Part shown: positions 8,545 through 16,391 of the stretch, piece by piece
Layout of the letters: the number at the start of each line of letters is the position of its first letter
How positions within the stretch are numbered: position 1 is the stretch's first letter
Source: JACCTU01 sp963700495
GTDB taxonomy: Bacteria > Actinomycetota > Thermoleophilia > Gaiellales > Gaiellaceae
NCBI GenBank assembly: GCA_963700495.1
Contig: CAVOXT010000001.1
Coordinates: forward strand, 868,001-932,000
Reading direction: 5' to 3'
DNA length: 64,000 nucleotides
Notes under the pieces: model-generated
What the model saw: only the letters and a program-made list of their open reading frames with translations
Database searches by the model: none
Told to the model about the DNA's origin: nothing
Made by a program: the position numbers and the translations under genes

Positions 8545-9666
8545 CTAGCTGGTGGTGATCACCGAACGGAGGTCACGACCAAGGATCGACGAGAGACGTG
8601 TGAGCTCCGCCCGCAGAGCGTTCCGCGGTGGTTTCCCGGCTTCCTCGAACCAGGCTACTCGCACCCGGTCGCCGTCGAGTTCCCAGGTGCCGCGCACAAC
8701 TCCACCGGCCACCACGACCGGCGAGATCCAGCCGGCCTGCCTGCTGACCGCGGCACGTCGCGACGTCGGTACGACGTGGCCGTCCCCGGTGCCGGGACCC
8801 AGCACGTACTGGTCGAAGCCCGGCAGCAGGCGCACCGCGGTGGTGGGGGTCATGGAGGCCAACTCGCCGAGGTCCTCGGCCAGGACGTGCGCACGCTCGC
8901 CGTCCACGTCGATCTGAACCAGCCGCTCCTCGAGCGCGCTGAACCACGTTCGTAGCTGTCGCTTGCCGAACCAGCCGCCGGCCAGCCAATTGCCAAAGGC
9001 ATCGATCGTCGACGGTCCGTAGGAGCGGAAGTAGGCGACGATCGCGACGGCCGCCGCCTCCTCCGGATCGGATAGGCCGCTCCAGCGCGAACTCGCGTCC
9101 TCTGGGCGCATGAAGGTCACGCGGTTTCCCCGGCTCGGTCCGAAGCAGAGGTCCCCGTGCCACGCGAGCGGCTTCAGGAGCGTCCCCCAGCCTGAGCGGA
9201 GCGCTTCGCCGACATGGCGCAGCCCGCGCCGCGCGACGATCGCCGTCACCAGCTCGTCTCGCGTCAGGGGTCCGCCCTCGAGCTCCACGCGTACCGCCTG
9301 GCGAAGCGCATTCAGCTGCCTGGGGGTCACACCGAAGTGGCGCTGCCAGCTCGGGCGTTCCCAGGATCGTCCGGCGGCCATGAGCGAGAGGAAGGTTCCG
9401 GCCTCCTCGGGCGTGAGCAGGTGGAGCGTGCCCCGCATCGCCCAGGTCTTGATCAGACGACCATCCCGCAGGGCGCGATCGACCTCGCCGTGCCGCGACG
9501 TCTCACGCCGGACGCGGATCGCAAGCTCAGCGGATGACGCGACCTGTGTCTGGACACCGCAGAGACGACCGACGACGTCGGCGACAGGAAGACGACCGAT
9601 CGGATCGAGAAGGTGGCGCTGCATCCGCCAGGCGAGCGCCTGTTGCCAGCTGATCGCCGCCGCCAT
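8545..9666 (-). CDS. winged-helix DNA-binding protein, AlkZ/YcaQ-like (HTH_42)
   Basis: A 373-residue protein of the HTH_42 (COG3214) family, which includes the DNA glycosylases AlkZ and YcaQ. The typical N-terminal winged helix is seen in WRMQRHLLDPI and DVVGRLCGVQTQV; the family block IKTWAMRGTLHLLTPEE follows at about residues 90-110. The centre has the usual LLPGFDQYVLGPG, and the C-terminus has a beta-rich region around VVAGGVVRGTWELDGDRV. Characterised members excise alkylated bases or unhook crosslinks; many actinobacterial relatives are uncharacterised. Divergent from the methyltransferase at 9725. Confidence 0.85.
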   Translation of the reverse strand: MAAAISWQQALAWRMQRHLLDPIGRLPVADVVGRLCGVQTQVASSAELAIRVRRETSRHGEVDRALRDGRLIKTWAMRGTLHLLTPEEAGTFLSLMAAGRSWERPSWQRHFGVTPRQLNALRQAVRVELEGGPLTRDELVTAIVARRGLRHVGEALRSGWGTLLKPLAWHGDLCFGPSRGNRVTFMRPEDASSRWSGLSDPEEAAAVAIVAYFRSYGPSTIDAFGNWLAGGWFGKRQLRTWFSALEERLVQIDVDGERAHVLAEDLGELASMTPTTAVRLLPGFDQYVLGPGTGDGHVVPTSRRAAVSRQAGWISPVVVAGGVVRGTWELDGDRVRVAWFEEAGKPPRNALRAELTRLSSILGRDLRSVITTS

Positions 9667-9724
9667 CCGCCGAGCGTACTTCGCCTGGAATCACGCCTCG
9701 TGCGGCGTGGCGTACGGTGTGGAG

Positions 9725-10483
9725 GTGAGCTTCGACGTCGCTGCTGACGCGTACGACCGATTCATGGGGCGCTATTCGGTGCAGCTTGCGCCGGGGCTTG
9801 CCGACCTCGGGGGCGTACGGCGGGGGCAGCGGGCACTCGACGTGGGCTGCGGGCCCGGCGCCCTGACCGGGGAGCTCGTAACGAGGCTCGGCGCAGAGGC
9901 GGTGGCGGCCGTCGACCCGTCGGAGTCGTTTGTGCTCGCCGCCCGTGGGCGTCACCCCGGCGTCGACGTTCGGCGTGCCGCCGCGGAGGAGTTGCCTTTT
10001 CCCGACGCCGAGTTCGACGTTGCCCTCGCGCAGTTGGTCGTGCACTTCATGGCGGATCCCGTCGGCAGTCTGCGCGAGATGGCGCGAGTCACGCGTCCCG
10101 GCGGTGTGGTCGCCGCCTGCGTCTGGGACCACGCCGGTGGGCAGGGACCGCTCAGCTTGTTCTGGACCGCGGCTCGGCAGTTCGATCCTGGCGTTCACGA
10201 CGAATCCGGGCTTGCGGGGGTCCGCGCGGGACACCTTGCCGAGCTGTTCAGGGTCGCCGGCCTCCACGACGTCACCGACACCGACTTGGCCGCGCGGGTG
10301 GAGTACGCGAGCTTCGACGACTGGTGGGAGCCGTACACGCTCGGGGTCGGTCCCGCGGGCGCATATGCGGTCGGGCTCGACGCCGTCGGGCGCGAGGAGC
10401 TGAAGGAGCGCTGCCGGCAGCTTGTGCCGGTGGCGCCATTCACGCTGGAGGCAATCGCCTGGGCCGCCCGCGGCCACACCTAG
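9725..10483 (+). CDS. class I SAM-dependent methyltransferase
   Basis: About 252 residues. Motif I is ALDVGCGPGALTGEL, the acidic loop end is AAVDPSESF, and motif post-I/II is EELPFPDAEFDVALAQLVVH. These mark a UbiE/methyltransferase-11 type Rossmann fold. Start: several GTG codons lie in GTGGCGTACGGTGTGGAGGTGAGC; the last (9725) begins SFDVAADAYDRFMGRYS, the typical opening of the family, but an earlier one is possible. The acceptor substrate is not predictable. Convergent with icd. Confidence 0.85.
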   Translation: MSFDVAADAYDRFMGRYSVQLAPGLADLGGVRRGQRALDVGCGPGALTGELVTRLGAEAVAAVDPSESFVLAARGRHPGVDVRRAAAEELPFPDAEFDVALAQLVVHFMADPVGSLREMARVTRPGGVVAACVWDHAGGQGPLSLFWTAARQFDPGVHDESGLAGVRAGHLAELFRVAGLHDVTDTDLAARVEYASFDDWWEPYTLGVGPAGAYAVGLDAVGREELKERCRQLVPVAPFTLEAIAWAARGHT

Positions 10484-10501
10484 CGGACAAACGCGTTCGG
10501 G

Positions 10502-11743
10502 CTACATTCGCTCGATCATCGCCCGGCCGAAGCCGGACGAGGAGACTTCGTTCGCGTCGTCCATCAGCCGCGCGAAGTCGTAGGTCACCTGCTTGTCCGA
10601 GATCGCGGCGGCGAGCGAGTCGATGATCTTGTCCGCGGCCTCGACCCAGCCCATGTGCCGGAGCATCATCTCGGCCGAGAGGATCAGCGACCCCGGGTTC
10701 ACCTTGTCCTGGCCGGCGTACTTCGGTGCCGTCCCGTGCGTGGCCTCGAACATCGCGACCGTGTCGGAGAGGTTCGCCCCCGGCGCGATCCCGATCCCGC
10801 CGACCTGAGCGGCGAGCGCGTCCGAGATATAGTCGCCGTTCAGGTTCAGCGTCGCGATCACGTCGTACTCGGCCGGCCGGAGGAGGATCTGCTGGAGGAA
10901 GGCGTCGGCGATCGCGTCCTTGATCGTGATCGTCCGGCCGGCCTCCTCGAGAGAGAGCCACGGCCCGCCGTCGATCGGCGACGCGCCGAACTCGTTCCGG
11001 GCGAGCGCGTAGCCCCAGTCACGGAAGCCGCCCTCGGTGAACTTCATGATGTTGCCCTTGTGCACGAGCGTGACCGAGTCTCGCCCGTTCGCGATCGTGT
11101 ACTCGATCGCCTTGCGCACCAGCCGCTCGGTGCCTTCGCGCGAGACCGGCTTGATGCCGATCGAGGAAGTCTCCGGGAAGCGGATCTTGCGCACCCCCAT
11201 CTCGCCCTGGAGGAAGTCGACGACCTTCTTTACCGCGTCGGTGCCGGCCTCCCACTCGATCCCCGCGTAGATGTCCTCCGAGTTCTCGCGGAAGATGACC
11301 ATGTTGGTCTTGGATGGGTCCTTGAGCGGGCTCGGCACACCCGGGAAGTAGCGCACTGGACGGAGGCAGACGTAGAGGTCGAGCTCCTGCCGGAGCGCGA
11401 CGTTGAGAGAGCGGATCCCGCCGCCCACCGGCGTCGTGAGCGGGCCCTTGATCGAGACCGAGTACTCGCGCGTGGCCTCGAGCGTCTCCTCGGGGAGCCA
11501 GGTGTCGCTGCCGTAGAGAGACGTCGCCTTTTCGCCGGCATAGATCTCCATCCAGTGGATCCGCCGCTCGCCGCCGTAACTGCGCTCGACGGCCGCATCG
11601 ACGACGTCCTTCATCACCGGCGTGATGTCGGAGCCGATCCCGTCGCCCTCGATGTACGGGATGATCGGGTTGTCGGGCGTGGGCTCGCCCGGGACGATCT
11701 TCAGGCCGTCGGCCGGAACCTGGATGTGCGTGTGAGCCCTCAC
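10502..11743 (-). CDS. icd: isocitrate dehydrogenase, NADP-dependent
   Basis: A 413-residue TCA-cycle enzyme oxidising isocitrate to 2-oxoglutarate. IPYIEGDGIGSDITP is the nucleotide-entry motif, and GGGIRSLNVALRQ holds Ser112, which corresponds to E. coli Ser113, the residue phosphorylated by AceK. HGTAPKYAGQDKVNPGS and the C-terminal YDFAR carry the Lys-Tyr and Tyr/Arg residues that select NADP over NAD in the E. coli enzyme. It is the dimeric, E. coli-like type rather than the monomeric enzyme common in many actinobacteria. Its start lies 17 bases from the start of divergent aceK, so the two are presumably regulated together. Confidence 0.96.
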   Translation of the reverse strand: MRAHTHIQVPADGLKIVPGEPTPDNPIIPYIEGDGIGSDITPVMKDVVDAAVERSYGGERRIHWMEIYAGEKATSLYGSDTWLPEETLEATREYSVSIKGPLTTPVGGGIRSLNVALRQELDLYVCLRPVRYFPGVPSPLKDPSKTNMVIFRENSEDIYAGIEWEAGTDAVKKVVDFLQGEMGVRKIRFPETSSIGIKPVSREGTERLVRKAIEYTIANGRDSVTLVHKGNIMKFTEGGFRDWGYALARNEFGASPIDGGPWLSLEEAGRTITIKDAIADAFLQQILLRPAEYDVIATLNLNGDYISDALAAQVGGIGIAPGANLSDTVAMFEATHGTAPKYAGQDKVNPGSLILSAEMMLRHMGWVEAADKIIDSLAAAISDKQVTYDFARLMDDANEVSSSGFGRAMIERM

Positions 11744-11760
11744 TCGCCTACTTTTCGCTT

Positions 11761-13512
11761 GTGGAAGGAAGACCGACCGCTGAGGCTATCGCAGCCGTCC
11801 TGATCGAGGGCTTCAACCGGCACTACCGGCTCTTCCGGGAGACGAGCGCGCAGGCGAAGGTGCGCTTCGAGCGGGCGGCGTGGGCCGAGGCGCAGCTGGC
11901 GGTGCAGGAGCGAATCCGCTTCTACGACGAGCGCGTCCGCGAGAACGTCCAGCGGCTGCGTACGGAGTTTGATCTCGACGCGCTCGACGCCGCCGCCTGG
12001 CGGGAGGTCAAGCTCCGCTATATCGGGCTCCTCGTCGACCACCACCAGCCCGAGCTCGCCGAGACGTTCTTCAACTCGGTGATCACGCGAATCCTCCGCC
12101 GCACGTACTCGAACAACGACCTCATCTTCGTCCGCGCCACGATCTCGACGGAGCAGATCGAGTCGGACCCGCCGATCTACCGCAGCTACTACCCCGGCCA
12201 GAGCGGTCTCCGCGACTGCTTCAACCGGGTCTTCCGCGACTTCGACTGGGCCGTCCCCTTCGCCGACCTCGAGCGCGACGTCGACCGGCTGCTCGAGGTC
12301 GTCGGTGAGCCCTGGGCGCACCTCGAGCCGAACCACCAGATCCAGGCGCTCGGCTCGGCCTTCTACCGGAACAAGGCCGCCTACGTGCTCGGGAAGATCG
12401 TGAACGGGCACAGGGAGCTTCCGTTCGTCGTCCCCGTCCTCCACGACGATGACGGGCGGTTGGCGCTCGACGCGATCGTGCTCGAGGAGGAGCGGATCAG
12501 CGTTCTCTTCTCGCTCTCGCGCGCCTACTTCATGGTTGACATGGACGTGCCGTCGGGATACGTCAATTTCCTCAGGACGATGACGCCGGCGCGTGCACGG
12601 GCCGACCTCTACACGATGATCGGGCTGGGCAAGCAGGGCAAGACGCTCTTCTACCGCGACCTGCTCCAGCACCTGCACCACTCCGAGGATGCGTTCGTCG
12701 AGGCCCCCGGCGTGCGCGGCCAGGTGATGCTCGTGTTCACGCTCCCGTCGTACCCGTACGTGATCAAGGTGATCAAGGACGTCTTCGGCCCTGGGAAGGA
12801 CACCGACAGGGCGACGGTGCGCTCGAAGTTCGAGATGGTCAAGCACGTCGACAGGGTCGGACGGCTGGCCGACACGCTCGAGTTCACCGCGCTGGCGCTG
12901 CCGTTCGAGCGCTTCTCCCCCGAGCTGCTCGCCGAGCTGCGCGCGCTCGCGCCGTCGATGATCGAGGTGGACGGCGACAGCCTGGTGATCCGGCACTGCT
13001 ACGTGGAGCGGCGCATGACCCCGCTCAACATCTACCTCGACCGGGCGACGCCAGAGGAGGTCGAGCCCGCGGTGCTGGAGTACGGAAACGCAATCCGCGA
13101 GCTCGCGATCGCCAACATCTTCCCGGGCGACCTGCTCTGGCGGAACTTCGGCGTCACCCGCTACGGGCGGGTCGTCTTCTACGACTACGACGAGATCGAC
13201 TACCTGACCGACATCAATTTCCGCAGGATCCCGCCGCCGCCCAACCCCGAGGCGGAGCTTTCGCTCGAGCCATGGTACGCCGTCGCCCGTAACGACGTGT
13301 TCCCGGAGGAGTTCGCGACGTTCCTGCTCGGCGACCTGCGTCTGCGCGAGACCTTCCTCCGCCACCACGCCGAGCTGCTCGAGCCCGAGTTCTGGCAGGA
13401 GTGCCAGCGCCGTGTCGAGGCGGGGGAGATCGTCGACTTCTTCCCATACCCGGAGTCGCTTCGGTTCTGCAACCGCCCGGCTTCGGAAGACGGAGCGGCG
13501 GCCGGTGCCTGA
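11761..13512 (+). CDS. aceK: isocitrate dehydrogenase kinase/phosphatase
   Basis: A 583-residue bifunctional enzyme that phosphorylates and dephosphorylates isocitrate dehydrogenase, switching carbon between the TCA cycle and the glyoxylate shunt. Full length compared with the E. coli protein. An N-terminal regulatory region (NRHYRLFRE, TFFNSVITRILRRTY) precedes a protein-kinase-like half containing YPYVIKVIKD (ATP lysine), FPGDLLWRNFG (catalytic loop Asp/Asn) and VVFYDYDEIDYL (metal Asp). Start is GTG 11761. Divergent from icd, whose product carries the target serine. aceK is known to me mainly from proteobacteria, usually beside aceBA; no isocitrate lyase or malate synthase is in this window. 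Confidence 0.95.
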   Translation: MEGRPTAEAIAAVLIEGFNRHYRLFRETSAQAKVRFERAAWAEAQLAVQERIRFYDERVRENVQRLRTEFDLDALDAAAWREVKLRYIGLLVDHHQPELAETFFNSVITRILRRTYSNNDLIFVRATISTEQIESDPPIYRSYYPGQSGLRDCFNRVFRDFDWAVPFADLERDVDRLLEVVGEPWAHLEPNHQIQALGSAFYRNKAAYVLGKIVNGHRELPFVVPVLHDDDGRLALDAIVLEEERISVLFSLSRAYFMVDMDVPSGYVNFLRTMTPARARADLYTMIGLGKQGKTLFYRDLLQHLHHSEDAFVEAPGVRGQVMLVFTLPSYPYVIKVIKDVFGPGKDTDRATVRSKFEMVKHVDRVGRLADTLEFTALALPFERFSPELLAELRALAPSMIEVDGDSLVIRHCYVERRMTPLNIYLDRATPEEVEPAVLEYGNAIRELAIANIFPGDLLWRNFGVTRYGRVVFYDYDEIDYLTDINFRRIPPPPNPEAELSLEPWYAVARNDVFPEEFATFLLGDLRLRETFLRHHAELLEPEFWQECQRRVEAGEIVDFFPYPESLRFCNRPASEDGAAAGA

Positions 13513-13553
13513 TTCAGAGCTATTCCCGCTTTGGGGTCAGTACCATCGCCCTG

Positions 13554-13766
13554 ATGGCTATGGAGTTCGTCGTACAGAGGCTGCAGATCGGCGACGTGAT
13601 ACTGATCGACCTTCCGGAGCAGGGTGGGGAGGTCGAGGCAACGGTGGCGCGCGAGATCGAACGGACGGACGGCACCGTGCGCGTCACGTTGCGAGTCGGA
13701 AGAGGCGATGAGTTCGTCGAGGAGTGGGCGCTCGGCGAGATGGTCACCGTCGTCCGCGGTCCCTAG
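13554..13766 (+). CDS. small beta-rich hypothetical protein
   Basis: A 70-residue protein starting MAMEFVVQRLQIGDVILIDL. The alternation of hydrophobic and charged residues (GEVEATVAREIERTDG, VRVTLRVGRGDEF) suggests a small beta-barrel, reminiscent of KOW/SH3-like folds, but no family is recognised. No signal peptide or membrane segment. It follows aceK after 41 bases on the same strand and overlaps the convergent phosphotransferase gene by four bases at the stops (CTAG). The start is the first of two in-frame ATGs. Confidence 0.6.
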   Translation: MAMEFVVQRLQIGDVILIDLPEQGGEVEATVAREIERTDGTVRVTLRVGRGDEFVEEWALGEMVTVVRGP

Positions 13767-14770
13767 GCCTCGAGCACCGCCGCCCACCGATCTCCGATCG
13801 TGACGCACTCTGTCAGGAAGTCGTAAGCCTCCACGGTGTCTTCGGTCCGACGATGAGGAGATCGAAAGACGCCGATGTAAGTGGCGATGTCGGCGAGGTC
13901 CCAGGCGAGACGAAAGTAGTTCACCGCAACTTCGTCGAGTTCGTGTCCTGTCGCGTCGGCGTACAGACTCGCTTCGTCCGCATTGTCACCTACGACCATC
14001 CAGAGGTCTCGCTCGGGCGGGGCAATCGCCACCGTGTCCCAGTCGACGAGCACGAGGCTCTCTTCGGTCCGGATGACGTTGCCGGGATGCGGCTCTCCGT
14101 GGGTGACGACCCAACTGGCACTGCGCCTTGCCACGTCGATGGAGAGACGGTCGGCTGCAGCGAGCAGCGCGGCTACGTCGGAGGCGTGAGCCGCGAGGGC
14201 CCGCCGTGCCGGCTCGGAGAACGGCCCGCCCGACCACGTCTGGTTCACACTCTCGAGCGCTGACTCGAGCTGACGGCGACCGGGCAGATCCAGATCGATC
14301 CTGCGCGCGACGGAACCGCCGGCAGGCGTTGCCCTGTGGAGCTCGGCGAGCATCGAGACGACAGCGGCGCGCTCGTCAGGCGTGTCGTAGCTGCCAAATC
14401 GACCCGCTTGTCCGTCGACGAACGGGAACAGAGCAATGGTGTGACGTGGCCCAGCTCGGCGCACCGTCTCGCCGCGGGTCGTAGGAATCGGTGCGACGAC
14501 GAACCCGAGGCCGCCGTCGCGAAGGGCGACGGCGGTGTCAAACGCCCGTCTGAGGCCGTCGAACACCGACTCCCGTGTGTCCCCGAGCCAAGGCATGTGG
14601 TCGAGGTCGTCCACTGTGACGAAGCCGCGCGCTCCCTCGAGGTCGTGTACCAACCAGTGGTAGCTGCCGAACCCAACGCTCGCGTAGTCAGCAGCGTCGA
14701 CGTCGAAGCCCCAACCGTCGGCCAGGAGATCGGCTATTGCGTTGGCCTCGAACTCCTCCGGCAGGGCCTT
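13763..14770 (-). CDS. aminoglycoside-type phosphotransferase (APH fold)
   Basis: About 335 residues from a GTG at 14770, with a kinase-like APH fold. The catalytic loop is WVVTHGEPHPGNVIR (Brenner motif His-Gly-Glu..Asn) and the metal motif LVDWDTVAIAPPERDLWMV. The latter two resemble spectinomycin/hygromycin phosphotransferase-like proteins. N-terminal GFGSYHWLV and GFVTVDDL replace the usual nucleotide loop and lysine strand. The true substrate is uncertain, as most such chromosomal proteins are not proven resistance enzymes. The frame is open 36 codons upstream, but those residues look unlike the family. Confidence 0.82.
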   Translation of the reverse strand, partial: KALPEEFEANAIADLLADGWGFDVDAADYASVGFGSYHWLVHDLEGARGFVTVDDLDHMPWLGDTRESVFDGLRRAFDTAVALRDGGLGFVVAPIPTTRGETVRRAGPRHTIALFPFVDGQAGRFGSYDTPDERAAVVSMLAELHRATPAGGSVARRIDLDLPGRRQLESALESVNQTWSGGPFSEPARRALAAHASDVAALLAAADRLSIDVARRSASWVVTHGEPHPGNVIRTEESLVLVDWDTVAIAPPERDLWMVVGDNADEASLYADATGHELDEVAVNYFRLAWDLADIATYIGVFRSPHRRTEDTVEAYDFLTECVTIGDRWAAVLEA

Positions 14771-14891
14771 CACTCTGCGAAGCGTAGGCGCGGACGGATT
14801 GATCACGCGGTCAGGGCTTGCGTTGCGGATAATGGTGCTTGCCTTCCGTTGAGACGGGAGGACAATCGACAGGAGCATGAAGGGAGAACGG

Positions 14892-15330
14892 ATGGACGAG
14901 ATCGGACCCGTCGACTACGCGGTGATCGCGTTCCCGGGCAACCAGTTCAAGGGCGAGATCGCGCCCGCGCTCAGCGACCTCGTCGAGGCGGGCACGATTC
15001 GCCTCATCGACGCGGCGTTCGTCAGCAAGGACGAGAACGGCGACGTGCTCGCGTTCGAGCTCACGGAGCTCGCTCCGGACGTGCAGGAGGCGCTCGACGC
15101 TCTGAACATCGAAGTGCAGGGGCTCTTCAACGACGAGGAGCTCCTGGCCGCCGGCCACGGAGCTCGAGCCGGACTCCTCGGCGGCACTCCTGGTCTGGGA
15201 GAACGTCTGGGCCCGTCAGGTCGCCCAGGCGATGCGCGACGCGGGTGGAGTTCTGGTCGCGTTCGAGCGTGTCCCGCACGACGTCGTCCAGGCAGCGCGC
15301 GAGTGGGCGCTGGAAGAGGCCAAGGCCTAA
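14892..15330 (+). CDS. DUF6325 family protein (frame broken near 15155)
   Basis: About 145 residues after skipping one base. MDEIGPVDYAVIAFPGNQFK starts at ATG 14892, preceded by AAGGGAGAACGG. The first frame reads to FNDEELLAA; then TELEPDSSAALLVWENVWAR and VAQAMRDAGGVLVAFERVP follow in the +1 frame to a TAA at 15330. This is the pattern of the DUF6325/DUF1269-like proteins frequently found beside SHOCT proteins in actinobacteria, possibly membrane-stress linked. The gene is immediately upstream of the SHOCT gene at 15350, probably in one transcript. Confidence 0.72.
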
Positions 15331-15349
15331 CACAGACAGGAGGGCTCAA

Positions 15350-15650
15350 ATGAGACGACGCAGAGGTCCCGGACTGATCGGGACGGCGGTCGTGGTGGGC
15401 GGGGCGGCTCACATGGGTGCGAAGAGTGCTCAGAAAAGTCAGGCCGCCGCACAGCAGGAAGCCGACCAGAACGCGCAGATCGCGGAGCTCCAGGCTCAGC
15501 AGGCAGCGGCCGCCCCGCAGGCAGCCGCTGCAGCCCCGGCCGCGCCCGACGATCGCCGCGGAGATCCAGAAGTACGCAGCGTTGAAGGAGCAGGGCCTGA
15601 TCACCGAGGAGGAGTTCGAGGCGAAGAAGAAGCAGATCCTCGGCATCTAG
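15350..15650 (+). CDS. SHOCT domain protein (frame broken near 15545)
   Basis: About 99 residues after skipping one base. The start is ATG 15350 with CAGGAGGG upstream. A glycine/alanine hydrophobic N-terminus (RRGPGLIGTAVVVGGAAHMG) precedes a Gln/Ala-rich coiled or linker region (residues 25-65). The C-terminal SHOCT motif is IQKYAALKEQGLITEEEFEA, then KKKQILGI. The first frame is left around APAAP, where one extra C or G occurs in GCGCCCGACG. SHOCT domains are short oligomerisation modules. Co-transcribed with the DUF6325 gene; a strong hairpin follows. Confidence 0.7.
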
Positions 15651-15688
15651 TCACTCCTGCGGCTCTCGTCGCGCTAGACGCGCAGTGA

Positions 15689-15717
15689 GGTGGTGCCCGC
15701 AAAAGCCGGGCACCACC
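15689..15717. terminator. 11-bp hairpin terminator
   Basis: GGTGGTGCCCG (15689-15699) pairs perfectly with CGGGCACCACC (15707-15717) around CAAAAGC. It lies 39 bases past the SHOCT gene stop. A few T residues (GGGTTTCC) follow a little further on, consistent with an intrinsic terminator for the plus-strand pair. Confidence 0.6.
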
Positions 15718-15820
15718 CGGCGGGTTTCCTCAGGCACAGTGCCTGTACGGAAGTTGAAGACAACTACGGCGTTTCAGACGCAACAGAACTCGAACGACTG
15801 TTGATCGAGACGCCGGAGCT

Positions 15821-16216
15821 CTACGCAAGCGCCTTCTGCTTGATCTGGTCGTACTCTGCCTGCGAGATCGCCCCGCTGTCGAGCAGGCCCTTCGCCTTCT
15901 CGATCTCCGCCGCGCTGCCGCCGCCGGCGGTCTGCTTGACGTAGCTGTCGAACTGCTGTTGCTGGGCCTGCGCCTTCTGGATGTTCCGTTCGGTCATGCC
16001 CTCGTGGTTCGCGATCATGTAGACGAACACGCCGATGAACGGGACGCAGATCAGGAAGATCAGCCAGAGCACCTTCTTCCCACCACTCGCGTCATGGCGC
16101 CGGAAGACGTCGGCGAAGCAGGTGATCAAGAGCCAGAACCACGTCACCCACGCAAAGAAGACGAGCATCGTCCACAGCACGTCGAGGAACGGATAGTCAT
16201 AAGCCAGCAAATCCAC
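15821..16216 (-). CDS. PLDc_N / SHOCT membrane protein
   Basis: A 131-residue protein with two membrane helices near residues 12-34 (VLWTMLVFFAWVTWFWLLIT) and 49-68 (LWLIFLICVPFIGVFVYMIA). These form the PLDc_N-like two-helix unit also found at the N-terminus of cardiolipin synthases. The C-terminus carries a SHOCT motif, KAKGLLDSGAISQAEYDQIK. A short Gln-rich linker joins them. Function unknown; such proteins are common next to other SHOCT genes, here at 15350. Transcribed away from the sulfatase that follows. Confidence 0.82.
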   Translation of the reverse strand: MDLLAYDYPFLDVLWTMLVFFAWVTWFWLLITCFADVFRRHDASGGKKVLWLIFLICVPFIGVFVYMIANHEGMTERNIQKAQAQQQQFDSYVKQTAGGGSAAEIEKAKGLLDSGAISQAEYDQIKQKALA

Positions 16217-16391
16217 TCTTACCTCACTTGTTCAGCGGTTCCCGGGTCAATGTAGGAGCACGTCATCGACTCTAGGCGTTTTCAGGGCCCGGCGGGGCTT
16301 CGGAGCATCGCCTCCTGGTGACAGCGGCGATTCGGGCGCATTTGCGAATCTACCGAGCGAAGTCGGCCCAAACGAAATTGGAGGAGCGAAG

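Noticed and set aside
13763..14770. Antibiotic resistance gene
   Set aside because: The APH fold and Brenner motif are clear, but substrate specificity cannot be read from the sequence and there is no mobile context.
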